64,000 bases of DNA, taken from Enterovibrio sp. JCM 19048 (GTDB lineage Bacteria > Pseudomonadota > Gammaproteobacteria > Enterobacterales > Vibrionaceae). Positions 40,904-51,566 of this stretch are shown here, in pieces. The stretch covers positions 434,001-498,000 of the forward strand of contig BAXE01000001.1 of the NCBI GenBank assembly GCA_001310415.1, read 5' to 3'. The notes below the pieces were generated by a model. The model was not told where the DNA came from, did not search any database, and worked only from the letters and a program-made list of their open reading frames with translations. The position numbers were made by a program, and so were the translations under genes. Position 1 is the first letter of the stretch, and every line of letters starts with the position of its first letter.

Positions 40904-41437
40904 ATCGCTGCCACTCGATGCCTTCGACCTTATCTATGGCATCGGCAATGTAGGGCGTGAGGATGATGGGCTGGGCTGGGCGTTTATTGATGCCATTGAG
41001 GCGGAAAAGCTCTCCGATGCCCAGTTGGTTCGTCACTATCAACTCTTCTTTGAAGATGTGGATTTAATCCGCCGTCACCAACGGGTGTTGTTTGTGGATG
41101 CCACCAAAGCAGATACCTCAAGACGGTTTGCGATGGAGCGCGTAGCGCCGAGGCTGGATGATAGTTTCACCTCCCACGCCATCTCAGTGCAAAGCATCGT
41201 CGCCATGTGTCACCAGTGTTATGGCGTTTATCCCGATATTTGGCTGCTCACCATAAAAGGTTACTCGTGGGAGCTGTCAGAAGGCTGACGAAAAAAGCAC
41301 AGGCCAACCTGTATGCGGCACTTAACGCTGTGCAGTTTACCGGTGTGGAGGAAACAGATACGCGCCCGGCGCTAGAGCGTGTGAACAGCGCTCTGGCTGA
41401 AAACGGACAACAGACACTAACAAGGATATCAAGATGA
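40887..41437 (+). CDS. hoxW: Hydrogenase maturation protease HoxW (one apparent frameshift)
   Basis: Nickel-dependent endopeptidase that trims the HoxH C-terminus, about 184 residues. LIYGIGNVGREDDGLGWAFI contains the GxGNxxxxDDG motif, with Glu/Asp nickel ligands; VLFVDATKAD is the second conserved region, and SFTSHAISVQSIVAMC holds the conserved His. The frame breaks near 41288, where GGCCTGACG would restore EGLTKKAQANLYAAL. The stop overlaps the hoxI start as ATGA. Confidence 0.87.
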
Positions 41438-41964
41438 ACAAACCCAATGCAGAAAACGTGGCCCGCCTGATCCTTGAAGCGCCGATTGGGCAGTATATAG
41501 GTGAAGAAGGTGCAGCCGTTTTGGCGCAGCAAGCCGCAAGGGAAATGACGCTGGAAGATGGCGAATTTCTTTACCGCGCCGGGGACATAGCGAACAGCTT
41601 TTACATTGTGACAGAAGGCAGACTGGCCTTTTGCCGGGAAAACAAAAGCTCAGGAAAAATAAACCTGCTGCACACCCTGCATCAGGGGGATTTGATTGGC
41701 GAGCTTAGTTTTATCGATGGCGAACCTAGATCCATTTCCGTTCAGTCTATCGGTTCAGCGCGGTTGCTTTGTTTCGACCGTGACAGCATTGACCCGCTGA
41801 TAACCTCCCATCCCAAGCTGGTGTTTGATTTCATGCGTGCGGTAGTGAAAAGGGTTCACCACACCGTTGCAGCAATCGGTCAGCAGCAGGCTGAATTGGC
41901 CGACTACATCGCCACAGGGGGAAAGGGCGTTACTAAGCGTGATCTTCCCGACATGAAACATTGA
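41434..41964 (+). CDS. hoxI: Cyclic-nucleotide-binding-fold protein HoxI
   Basis: Small protein of 176 residues with a cNMP-binding beta-roll (about 30-140): YRAGDIANSFYIVTEGRLAF and LHQGDLIGELSFIDGEPRSIS. It lacks a DNA-binding helix-turn-helix. In Ralstonia the last gene of the soluble hydrogenase operon, hoxI, encodes such a protein, which lets NADPH reactivate the enzyme; the same position after hoxW supports the name. The frame is intact and a terminator follows. Confidence 0.85.
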   Translation: MNKPNAENVARLILEAPIGQYIGEEGAAVLAQQAAREMTLEDGEFLYRAGDIANSFYIVTEGRLAFCRENKSSGKINLLHTLHQGDLIGELSFIDGEPRSISVQSIGSARLLCFDRDSIDPLITSHPKLVFDFMRAVVKRVHHTVAAIGQQQAELADYIATGGKGVTKRDLPDMKH

Positions 41965-41975
41965 TTCCTTTCGTT

Positions 41976-42010
41976 CCCCCGTTGCACTTCCGACAGCGGG
42001 GGCTTTTTCT
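41976..42010 (+). terminator. Terminator after hoxFUYHWI
   Basis: CCCCCG (41976-41981) pairs with CGGGGG (41997-42002), followed by CTTTTTCT. It closes the hox operon. Confidence 0.8.
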
Positions 42011-42217
42011 ATTCGCTGTTCTGTTTCTGCCAGACCAAAACCTCTTCAAACCGCCTCAATATGGAAAGCAAGTGTCCAGTTTTGTCCTTGTCTGGAAAGT
42101 GAGCTTTCGCATTTCAGCCTGCGCGTAAATACTTTGTAGATGAATTGTATTCATTTGGTGCGTGCCATCGCCCGCTCCAGGTGGGTTTGTGATGTGCTGA
42201 GCGGGCAAACGGGAAGG

Positions 42218-42234
42218 TTGGCACACTACGTGCT
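42218..42234 (+). promoter_or_regulatory. Sigma54 (-24/-12) promoter upstream of the hyp operon
   Basis: TTGGCACACTACGTGCT matches TGGCAC-N5-TTGCW with a single mismatch (GTGC for TTGC) and correct GG-GC spacing. The predicted transcript start is near 42245, about 70 bases before hypA. The region from the hox terminator to hypA otherwise contains no supported gene. Regulation by the HoxA-like activator encoded downstream is inferred. Confidence 0.8.
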
Positions 42235-42313
42235 GTATCACTTACTCAGGTGCTGGAAACAGCGATGTCACGAGCACATCCTCGGTAACACAAAGGAACT
42301 GTGGTTAAAGCCT

Positions 42314-42654
42314 ATGCATGAGTTATCAATCTGCGAAAGCATCGTCCAGACATTGGCCTCTCAAGCCAAGGTTCATGAGTTCAGCCGGGTTTCAGTATTA
42401 AGGCTGGAGATAGGACAGTTTGCGGGGGTGGAACTGGAAGCGCTCAAATTTTGTTTTCCAGTCGTCGCGATGGGCACGTTGGCTGAGGATGCCAGGCTGG
42501 AAATAACGACCATTAATGGCACGGCTGGTGTGAGCAATGCCAATGCTCGGTAAACATGGAAGAGCGCTTTTCGCCATGCCCGGATTGCGGTGTTACCGGT
42601 TTGCCGCTGTCCCAGGGGGATGAAATGCGAATTGCCAATGTGGAGGTAGAGTAA
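42314..42654 (+). CDS. hypA: Hydrogenase nickel-insertion protein HypA (one apparent frameshift)
   Basis: Nickel chaperone of about 113 residues: [18 protein letters not shown] with the N-terminal MHE nickel site, then two zinc CxxC pairs, WCEQCQC and SPCPDC, once the frame is repaired near 42525 (one T missing before GGTGTGAG). The C-terminus [12 protein letters not shown] is typical. The stop and the hypB start overlap (TAATG). Confidence 0.92.
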
Positions 42655-43469
42655 TGTGTACAGTCTGTGGCTGCGGCGAGAGCAGCATTGAAAACCACCA
42701 TTCACATGATCACGAACATCATCATGATGGTCATCACCACCACTACGGTCATGGGCCTGCTGGGGCACACGCGCCGGGTTTAAGTCAGGCACGGATGATC
42801 AGCATTGAACAAAACATACTGGCGCAAAATGATACTTATGCCGGACACAACCGTCAGGCGTTTGCTGAAAAAGCGCAGCTCGCATTAAACCTGGTTTCCA
42901 GCCCCGGCTCCGGTAAAACGACGTTGCTGGTGAATACCCTTAAACACCTGTCCGGCAAATGGCCGCTGGCAGTGATTGAAGGCGATCAGCAAACCACCAA
43001 TGACGCCGACCGTATCCGCGAAACCGGCGTAAATGCCATTCAGGTTAATACCGGGAAAGGCTGTCATCTCGATGCGCACATGGTGGGTCATGCCGCTGAG
43101 GCGCTGAATTTGGAACAACAAGGCGTTTTGTTTATTGAAAACGTCGGCAATCTGGTTTGCCCGGCGGCATTCGATTTGGGTGAGCACTGTAAAGTTGCGA
43201 TCCTCTCTGTGACCGAAGGCGAAGATAAACCTATCAAGTACCCAGACATGTTTGCTGCGGCGAAGCTGGTGATCCTCAATAAGGCGGACTTGCTGCCGTA
43301 TCTTTCCTTCGACCTTGATGCCTGCGTGGCGCATATCCGCCAGGTGAATCCTGAAGCGACCATTCTTACTTTGTCTGCTACCACAGGTGAAGGCATGGAA
43401 AGCTGGTATGAATGGCTGGCTGCCCAGCGCGAGGTTATCGCGGGCAATGCAGTTGTCCAGGCGGGTTGA
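42654..43469 (+). CDS. hypB: Hydrogenase accessory GTPase HypB (His-rich)
   Basis: GTPase that delivers nickel to hydrogenase large subunits, 271 residues. It begins MCTVCGCGE (high-affinity Ni motif), followed by a His-rich stretch of about 14 histidines in residues 15-35, a P-loop [24 protein letters not shown], the metal-dependent dimer motif [10 protein letters not shown], and the guanine-specificity NKAD. The frame is intact. The His-rich part probably stores nickel. Confidence 0.95.
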   Translation: MCTVCGCGESSIENHHSHDHEHHHDGHHHHYGHGPAGAHAPGLSQARMISIEQNILAQNDTYAGHNRQAFAEKAQLALNLVSSPGSGKTTLLVNTLKHLSGKWPLAVIEGDQQTTNDADRIRETGVNAIQVNTGKGCHLDAHMVGHAAEALNLEQQGVLFIENVGNLVCPAAFDLGEHCKVAILSVTEGEDKPIKYPDMFAAAKLVILNKADLLPYLSFDLDACVAHIRQVNPEATILTLSATTGEGMESWYEWLAAQREVIAGNAVVQAG

Positions 43470-43482
43470 AGAGGTAACCGCC

Positions 43483-44940
43483 ATGCAGCAAACACGGCTT
43501 CCCATCATTTTGGTTGTTGACGACGAGCCGCTTTCCCTACAGGCGCTAAGACGGACACTGGAAGAGGATTTCACCGTCCTGACAGCGGATAACGTGACAG
43601 ACGCGGAAAAGGTGCTGTCCGAAATTCCGGTTCAGGTGGTGCTTTCTGACCAACGTATGCCGGACATGACGGGCATGGACTTTCTTACCCGTGTCCGCAG
43701 GCAATGGCCGGAAGTGATCCGGATTATCATTTCCGCCTATACCGAACCGGCCGATCTTATCAAAGGCATTAACGACGCTGGCATCTATAACTTCGTCCCT
43801 AAGCCCTGGCAGCCCGAACAATTGCTGCTGACGCTGACCAACGCCGCCCAACTGTTTCGCCTGCAAAAAGAAAACAGTGCCCTGAACCTGGAATTGAAAC
43901 GCACGGTTCCGCAAGTCGATGAGCAGCTTAAACAGAAACGGGAGCAGCTAAAGGCACGTCACCGTTTCGATAATATTGTCTGCGCACCGGACAGCCCGAT
44001 GAAAGATATCTGCGACACCGTGGCGCGAATTGCCCCTTATGACATTCCAGTGTTGGTGACGGGCGAATCCGGTACCGGTAAAGAGTTGATCACCCGGGCG
44101 CTGCATTACAGTAGTCACCGGGCGGACAAACCCTTTGTGACCGAAAACTGCGGCGCAATGCCGGTTCAGCTTTAGAGAGTGAGCTGTTTGGTCATGCCCG
44201 TGGGGCGTTTACTGGCGCAACAACCGAGCGGATTGGTCTGCTGGAACAGGCAGACGGTGGCACCGTGTTTCTCGATGAAATCGGCGATACCTCGCTGGAA
44301 TTTCAGGTGAAGCTGCTGCGCTTTTTACAAGAAGGCGAAATGCGGCCGCTGGGGAGTAACCGAAGCCGTAAAGTGGATGTTCGGATTATCTCGGCGACAA
44401 ACCGCAATCTGGAAGAAGAAGTGCGTGCCGGACGATTCCGGGAAGATCTTTTCTACCGTCTCTCGCCATGCCAATTCATCTTCCGCGCTGCGTGACAGGG
44501 ATATGGATATTCCTTTTATCGCCAACCGGATTTTGCAAAACACCATGCAGGCTTATGACAAGGCGGTGGACGGATTTTCCGAAGAAGCCCTGGTCTGTAT
44601 GCAGAGCTATCACTGGCCGGGCAATGTGCGGGAGTTGGAAAACGAAATCCGGCGCATGCTGGTCATGGCAGACACGCCGCAACTCGGCGCAGATTTGCTC
44701 TCACCCAAGGTGCTGAGAGGCGCCTGCGGCGAGTCGGAAGAAGATGTGTTGATGGAGCTAGAGGAAGGCAATCTGAAAGATCGCGTCGAAGTACTGGAAG
44801 CGCGGATCCTCAAGGAAACCTTGATTCGTAACCGCTGGAACAAGAGTAAAGCGGCACTGGAACTGGGACTGTCCCGTGTTGGCCTGCGAGCCAAACTGGA
44901 ACGCTATGGTCTTGAACAAGACAAGCTGGGAAACGAGTAA
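43483..44940 (+). CDS. hoxA: Sigma54-dependent hydrogenase regulator, HoxA/HupR type (about three apparent frameshifts)
   Basis: NtrC-family response regulator of about 486 residues. In order: receiver domain ([16 protein letters not shown]; phosphoacceptor in [12 protein letters not shown]), a linker coiled coil, AAA+ domain with Walker [10 protein letters not shown] and the sigma54-contact loop [21 protein letters not shown], and a C-terminal Fis-like helix-turn-helix ([19 protein letters not shown]). Breaks near 44173, 44467 and 44487 restore continuity. Its place between hypB and hypC copies the hyp/hoxA layout of knallgas bacteria. The likely targets are the two sigma54 promoters in this window. 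Confidence 0.92.
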
Positions 44941-44973
44941 CTTGCCTGTTTCCGGCTGCAAAGGAGAAAGAAT

Positions 44974-45288
44974 ATGTGCCTAGGGATCCCCGGACAGATT
45001 ACGGCGATTGAAGACGAAGCCAATGGCATTGCCATTGTGGAAATCTCCGGCGTCCGTCGGCCTGTGAACATTGCCTGTGTAATGGATGGACGAACGGCGG
45101 CGGAGTGTATTGACGATTGGGTGTTGGTGCATGTCGGATTTGCTATGAGCCGTATCGATGCCGAAGAAGCGGCAAAGACGTTGGCGCTATTGGCGGAAAT
45201 TGGCGAATTGCAGGAAGAGCTTCATGCCATTGAACGTTCTGCCAACGCAGACAATTTGGGAGAGGATGCACATGAAGTACGTCGATGA
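44974..45288 (+). CDS. hypC: Hydrogenase assembly chaperone HypC
   Basis: Small chaperone (104 residues) that carries the Fe(CN)2CO unit with HypD. It begins MCLGIPGQI, with the essential Cys2, and has VHVGFAMSRIDAEEA. The acidic tail is longer than usual (family about 75-95). The end overlaps the hypD start by 17 bases. The frame is intact. Confidence 0.93.
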   Translation: MCLGIPGQITAIEDEANGIAIVEISGVRRPVNIACVMDGRTAAECIDDWVLVHVGFAMSRIDAEEAAKTLALLAEIGELQEELHAIERSANADNLGEDAHEVRR

Positions 45289-46496
45289 ATTCAGGAATCC
45301 TGCCATTGTGAACGGCATGCTGGATGCCATACGTGTCCAGCTGAAAAAGATTGAAGCAAAGCGCCAGCCGAAAGGCAAAAAAGGCCAGAAAATGCGGCCA
45401 CTCCAACTGATGGAGTTTTGCGGCGGGCATACCCATACCTTGTTTAAATACGGGATTGAGAACCTGCTGCCTGACAGTATCGAAATGGTGCATGGCCCCG
45501 GTTGTCCGGTCTGTGTACTGCCAATGGGGCGCGTTGACGAATGTATTCAGATTGCAGAAAGACTGGAGGTGATTTTTACCACCTTTGGCGATGCGATGCG
45601 TGTTCCCGGGACAAAAGGCAGTCTGCTGGACGCAAGGCGCGGGGCAGCGATATCCGAATGGTTTATTCGCCGCTGGATGCTCTGGCGCTGGCAAAGAAAC
45701 ATCCGGACAGAGAGGTGGTTTTCTTTGCCCTGGGATTTGAGACGACCATGCCGAGTACGGCACTGACGGTGCTGCAGGCCGCCAAAGAGGGCATTTCTAA
45801 TTTCTCGCTTTTCTGTAATCACATTACGACCGCGCCGACGATTGAAGCGATTCTGAACGAGCCGGATCTCAAGCTCGACGGCTTTCTTGCGCCGGGACAT
45901 GTCAGCATGGTGATTGGCATGGAGCCTTTCCAGTTTATTGCCCGCGACTATCAAAAACCTATCGTGATCACCGGATTCGAACCGCTCGATATCCTGCAAT
46001 CAATCCTGATGCTGGTTACCCAGATTGCCGAAGAACGTTGCGAAGTCGAAAACCAATATCGTCGTGTCGTCGAAGAAAAGGGGAACGATCCTGGGCTTTC
46101 TGCAATGGAAGAGGTTTATGAAACCTATCCGGTGACGGAACTGCGTGGATTTGGGGATATTGGCGATGCGGGTGTCAGGCTTCGTCCTGATTTCGCCCAA
46201 TGGGACGCCGAGCGTAAATTTGCCGTTTCACGTATCGAAACGCGCGACCCGATGCCTGTCAGTGCGGCGAAGTGCTCAAAGGGCTTATTCGTCCTTGGCA
46301 ATGCGCAATGTATGGAAAACGCTGTACGCCACAACAACCTCTCGGCGCGTTAATGGTTTCTTCTGAAGGCGCGTGTGCGGCTTATTACAACCATGGTTTC
46401 CGTGTGCCTGAGAAGGGAAAAGGACGAATTGCTGTGCTGGATACGACCCACGAAAGCCACGACGAACAACCGGTAATACTCGCGCAAAGGAAATAG
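45272..46496 (+). CDS. hypD: Hydrogenase Fe-cofactor assembly protein HypD (two apparent frameshifts)
   Basis: Scaffold for assembly of the Fe(CN)2CO group with HypC and HypE. MEFCGGHTHTLFKYG, HGPGCPVCVLPMGRVDE and FTTFGDAMRVPGTKGSL are the invariant Cys/Gly motifs; later LGFETTMPSTA, LAPGHVSMVIG and EGACAAYYNHGF. Breaks near 45640 (one G) and 46265 restore DARARGSDIRMVYSPL and GEVLKGLIRPWQC. Full length about 408 residues. Confidence 0.94.
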
Positions 46497-46499
46497 CCG

Positions 46500-47566
46500 A
46501 TGATGCATAAGAAATTGGAACTACCGGAAGAAACCGACGAAGTGAGGATCACGCTGGCGCATGGGAGCGGCGGGAAAGCGATGCGCGATTTGGTGGAAAA
46601 CGAGATCTTGCCGTATTTCACCAATCCACTGCTTTCGCCGCTGGAAGATCAGGCGCGAATTCCGCTTCATTCGTTTGGGCCTTTAGGCGATCGAATGGCA
46701 ATGACGACGGATTCCTTCGTTGTCGATCCACTCTTTTTTCCCGGCGGAGATATTGGTTCGCTCGCGATTAATGGCACGGTCAATGACCTTGTGATGTGCG
46801 GCGCCATGCCACTTTATATGACTTGCGGCTGATCATTGAAGAAGGGCTGCCACTTTCAACGCTGAGAGCCGTGCTGGCGAGTATGCAGAAAGCGGCGGAC
46901 GATGCCGGTGTGTTTATTGTCTCCGGTGATACGAAGGTGGTGCATAAAGGGGCGGCGGACAAGCTGTTCATTAATACCGCCGGGATTGGTGTTGTCCCTA
47001 AGTTTGTTGATATCCGTGCGGATGCAGCGCGTGCGGGCGATGTGGTGATTGTCAATGGCTCGGTAGGTGACCATGGTGCCACTGTTATGGCAGCCAGAGG
47101 CGATTTGGCGTTGGATGCTGACCTGCGTTCAGATTGCCGATCGCTCCATCAGGAAGTGAATACCTTGCTGGCAAGTGCCCAGGTTCGTTGCCTGCGCGAT
47201 GCTACCCGTGGCGGTATTGCCACTGTGCTGAATGAGTTTGCCGAAAGCAGCGGTGTGCGGATCGTACTGGATCAACATGCTGTTCCTGTGCGGGATGAAG
47301 TGCGTGGTGTGTGTGAACTGCTTGGCCTGGATCCGCTTTACCTTGCCAATGAAGGCAAGTTTGTTGCCATTGTGCCTGCGGATCAGGCGGAAGAAGCGGT
47401 GAAAGCCCTGCGTAAACACCCGGGAGCAGAGCAGGCCGCCATTATTGGCCGCGTCGAAACGGTCTCAGAATCCCGCCCTTATGCAGGGGTGTCGATGCAA
47501 ACCACGTTTGGTAGCGAACGGATGATAGACATGCTGGCAGGGGACCAACTGCCACGTATCTGCTGA
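46500..47566 (+). CDS. hypE: Hydrogenase cyanide-ligand synthesis protein HypE (one apparent frameshift)
   Basis: Dehydrates the carbamoylated C-terminal Cys to thiocyanate for the Fe site. Begins with an [13 protein letters not shown] segment, has [19 protein letters not shown] and a C-terminus ending PRIC, the invariant terminal Cys. The frame breaks near 46831, where one C is missing (TGCGGCCTGATC gives [12 protein letters not shown]). About 355 residues. Confidence 0.94.
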
Positions 47567-47620
47567 AAATTTTTGTTGAACAAACACAGCCCAGTGCTGG
47601 TTGAAATAGGAAGGTTCAAA

Positions 47621-48216
47621 ATGAAGCGTAATGGAATTCAACTTGCAGCGTTTTCAGTTGCCACTCTGCCGCTTGCCGCGGTAGCTCATTCCGGTGATCC
47701 ACTGCACAGTGGGTTTTGGTCCGGTTTTAGTCATCCTTTTACCGGAGCCGACCACATCATGCCATGTTGGCCGTTGGTATGTGGGCAGTGTTACTCAAAA
47801 ATTCAGGGGTGAAAAATGCCACCCGCTTTGTGCCCATTTCATTTCTGGCTGCGATGCTGGTGGGTGCAATCCTGACCGTTTCAGGTGTTGTTGTGCCGCT
47901 GGTGGAAACGGGCATCGCGCTGTCCGTCATGTTGTTCGGTTTGTTGCTGGTGGGTGGAATACGCTTACCGCTTAACGTGACATTGTCACTTGTTGCGTTC
48001 TTTGCTTTGTTCCACGGTATGGCGCACGGCGCTGAAATGCCAACGACAGCGGCAACAATCAGCTATTTTGCAGGCTTTATCGCTGCCAGTGCTGCGCTTC
48101 TAGCACTGGGCTCTGCGGCGGCCAAACTGGCAACACAAACCGCATTTTCACGCTATGCCATGTCACTTTCCGGCGGTGTATTCGCTTTGGGTGGCATCTA
48201 CCAACTGGTGATGTAG
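47621..48216 (+). CDS. hupE: HupE/UreJ-family nickel permease (one apparent frameshift)
   Basis: Secondary nickel transporter, about 198 residues and 6 helices. An N-terminal signal-like segment ending AVAHSG is followed by FSHPFTGADHIMAMLAVGMW, with the HPxxGxDH nickel motif, and FHGMAHGAEMP. The frame breaks near 47762, where one G is missing in ATCATGGCCATG. Start ATG 47621 behind AGGAAGG. It fits its place among nickel-enzyme genes. Confidence 0.9.
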
Positions 48217-48226
48217 GGCGGCTGCC

Positions 48227-50586
48227 ATGCAGGTTCAGCGGTTACGTATCCGTGGCGTAGTTCAGGGGGTGGGTTTCAGACCCGCCGTCTGGCATATCGC
48301 CCAGTCACTGTCACTGAAAGGCAGTGTGCTGAATGATGGTGAAGGCGTAGTGGTCGATCTCTGGTGCTCGCAGCAAGAAGCCAGTGACTTAATCGAACGG
48401 TTGATCGCCGAATGCCCGCCATTGGCGTCGATTGAATCGGTGGAAAGTGCGCAATGGAAGACCAGCGAATCCGTGCTGCCACCGGACGGTTTCACCATTG
48501 CTGAAAGCCATGAGTCCTCGCAGATCAACGCAGGGATTCCGGTGGATGCCTGCATTTGTAAAGCGTGCGCCGATGAAACGCTGGATCCGCAAAGCCGTCG
48601 TTACCGCTATCCGTTTACCAACTGCACCCATTGTGGGCCAAGGCTTTCCATCATCAAGGCATTGCCTTATGACAGGCCGAAAACCAGCATGGCGGCATTT
48701 CCTTTGTGTGCCGCATGCGAAAGTGAATACCGTAATCCGGCAGATCGCCGCTTTCACGCGCAACCCGTCGCTTGTCCTGAATGTGGCCCTTCGGTCTGGC
48801 TGACCGACGCATCCGGTAAACGGCTTGAGATTGACTCAGTTGATGCCATTGATGCCGCTTCTACGTTGATTGTTGAGGGAAAGATTTTGGCGGTAAAGGG
48901 GCTGGGCGGCTTTCATTTGGTGTGTGATGCCACCAATGAAGAGGCTGTAACCCAGCTTCGCCTGCGTAAAAGAAGACCCGCAAAACCTTTCGCTGTCATG
49001 ATGCCGGATTTGGAAATGGCGGAACTTTACTGTGCCTTGAATGATGCAGGCAGGGAAGTCATTCAAAGTGCAGCGTCGCCGGTTTTGATTGCCCCTCAAA
49101 ACAAGGTGACAACGTCACATAAAAGCATCGCAAACAGCATTGCCCCCGGGCTGGATGAACTCGGCATCATGCTACCAGCCACGCCGCTGCATTTGTTGCT
49201 GTGCCGTGATGCCGGCATTCCCTTAGTCATGACCTCCGCCAATCTCAGTGGCAACCCTCAATGCATCGACAACGATGAAGCCTTGGCTGATCTGGCCGAT
49301 ATTGCCGATTTTTTCCTGCTGCATGATCGCGATATTGTGGTGCGTGTTGACGATTCTGTAATGCGGCAAACCGCATCAGGGATGCAGACTATTCGCAGGG
49401 CGAGGGGCTTTGCCCCCAGTCCTCTGAGACTTCCTGCTGGCTTTGGGGAGTCAGAAAAAGTGCTGGCACTCGGCGGCGAAGTCAAAAACGCCTTTTGTTT
49501 GCTTTCCTCCCGTGGAGCGGTGCTGGGGCAATATGTCGGTGACCTTGAATCTGCCCGGGTTTGGGACGACTTCAACCGCCTCCTGTCTCATTATCAAAGG
49601 CTTTACCGCTTCGAACCGCAAAAGGTGGCTGTAGACGCGCACCCTGAATACATCGCGTCGAAATATGGTCGCGCCGCGTTTTTGCCTGAACAACGGGTTG
49701 AAGTCCAACATCACCATGCTCACGTTGCTGCCTGCATGGGCGACAACGGACAGGCGTTGGATTCCGTGCCCGTCATCGGCGTGGTATTTGATGGGCTTGG
49801 ATTCGGCGAAGACGGCACACTATGGGCGGTGAATTTTTGCTGGTCGACTACCGCCACTTTTCCCGTATCGCCCATTTGAAACCCGCCGCGTTACCCGGTG
49901 GTGCAACCGCCATTAAACAGCCCTGGCGTAACCTTGTCGCAAGGTTTGGCGAGTCAGGCTCAAGGGAAGCGTTTCTCACAGAAAGACTTCAGGCGCAGGG
50001 CATCGAATTGTCTGCCATCAACACAGTGAAACAGATGGTAGAAAAGGGGTTTAATGCGCCCATTTCGTCTTCCGCCGGTCGTCTGTTTGATTCGGTTTCG
50101 GCTGCGCTTGATGTCTGTACCAATACTCAAACTTACGAAGGCCAGGCGGCAATCGAACTGGAAGCACTGGCACATCAAAGTCAGGGCGCTTTTGCCTATC
50201 CGTTTGGGATTCTTGACGGCAATCTGCCCGTCCTTGACCCAACGCCAATGTGGCAAGCGCTATGCGAAGACTTGGAAAGCGGCCTTGAAGCACCAGTCAT
50301 ATCACGCCGTTTTCACCTGGGATTGGCGCAAGCGGTGGTGGACATGGTTCAACACTTGAGCCTGTCACTTGGCACCACCCATAAAATTGCATTGAGCGGC
50401 GGTGTTTTCCAGAACAAGCTGTTACTTGAACAAACTGTCGAGCGCCTGCAAAAGCGGGGTTTCGAGGTGCTTCTCCATCGTCAGGTACCTGCCAACGATG
50501 GCGGTCTCGCATTCGGGCAAGCCCTGATAGCTGCTGCACTTTCTTTGCATCAACACACCCAGTCGTTGGGCTTGAGCCATAATTAA
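48227..50586 (+). CDS. hypF: Carbamoyltransferase HypF (one apparent frameshift)
   Basis: Makes the carbamoyl group for HypE from carbamoyl phosphate, about 786 residues. N-terminal acylphosphatase domain (RIRGVVQGVGFRPAVW), two zinc-finger-like sets (CICKACADE, TNCTHCGPRLS, FPLCAACESEYR, VACPECGPS), a YrdC domain (about 205-390), and a C-terminal Kae1-like domain with VQHHHAHVAACM and ALSGGVFQNKLL. One G is missing near 49825 (TLWGGEFLLVDY). Confidence 0.94.
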
Positions 50587-50614
50587 TCAAGACTTTTTAA
50601 CCGGGAAGGCTGTG

Positions 50615-51566
50615 ATGGCGACAGAAAGGATGACCTTACTTTGGTTTCAAACCGGCAGCTGTGGTGGCGATACCATGTCGATCCTGAGTGCTGACCGTCC
50701 ATCATTTACCGACCTCTTCAATGACTATCCGCTGGAGTTGCTCTGGCAGCCTTCGTTATCCATTGAAAGCGTCACCAGTCTGAATGACATCATGGACAGG
50801 ATCCTTAATGGCTCCCAGCGCCTCGACATTTTGTGCATTGAGGGCAGCATTATCACCGGCCCCAATGGCACAGGTATGTACGATGCTTTTCGCAAAACAG
50901 CCAAGAAAGAGTGGGTAGAGCGACTGGCGCAGAAGGCGCGTTATGTAGTGGCAATGGGCACCTGCGCGGCATTTGGTGGCGTACATGCTGCGCCACCAAA
51001 CCCGACTGACTGTATCGGCCTGCAAATGGACAAAGATACGCCCGGTGGCTTGTTTGCGCCGGATTGGCGAAGCGGTGCAGGGTATCCGGTCATCAATATC
51101 GCGGGTGTCCTGTGCACCCCAATACCATGACCAAAACGCTGGCAATGATCGCCAGTGGCATCATTTTGCAGTTGGATGAGCTGAACCGGCCACGCGAATT
51201 CTTCAGCACCCTGGTGCATCAGGGTTGCACCCGCAATGAATATCACGAATACGACGTTGAAGAGTCCGAGTTTGGCACCAACGGTTGCATGTTCTTTAAC
51301 CTTGGCTGCAAAGGCCCTATACGCAGGCGACCTGCAATACCGATTTGTGGAACGGACGCAGCAGCAAGACCCGCGCCGGTGTGCCTTGTTTTGGCTGTAC
51401 TTCGCCGCAGTTTCCCGAAGATGAAGGGCTTTTCAGAACAGAAAAGCTGGGGCCGATCCCCTCGAAATTGCCCGTAGGTGTCGAACGTGCCAATTACATT
51501 GCCTACAAAAACCTCGCTAAAGCCGCTGCTCCGGATCGGGTCAAGAAACGCAAAATGGAGCCTTAA
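50615..51566 (+). CDS. hoxB: Cytoplasmic (sensor-like) NiFe hydrogenase small subunit, HoxB/HupU type (two apparent frameshifts)
   Basis: Small subunit of a second NiFe hydrogenase, about 318 residues, without a Tat signal or C-terminal membrane anchor, as in H2-sensing group 2 enzymes. Cluster motifs: LLWFQTGSCGGDTMSIL, MGTCAAFGG, AGCPVHPNTM, then a medial/distal set with HQGCTRNEYHEYD, NLGCKGP, TCNTDLWN and VPCFGCTSPQFP. In the first motif the usual second Cys is Asp (CGGD). Breaks lie near 51106 (one T) and 51314. Start 50615 behind GGGAAGG. Confidence 0.86.

Noticed and set aside
42140-42313. N-terminal extension of HypA from an upstream start
   Set aside because: HypA must begin MHELSI for nickel binding; the upstream frame overlaps the sigma54 promoter.
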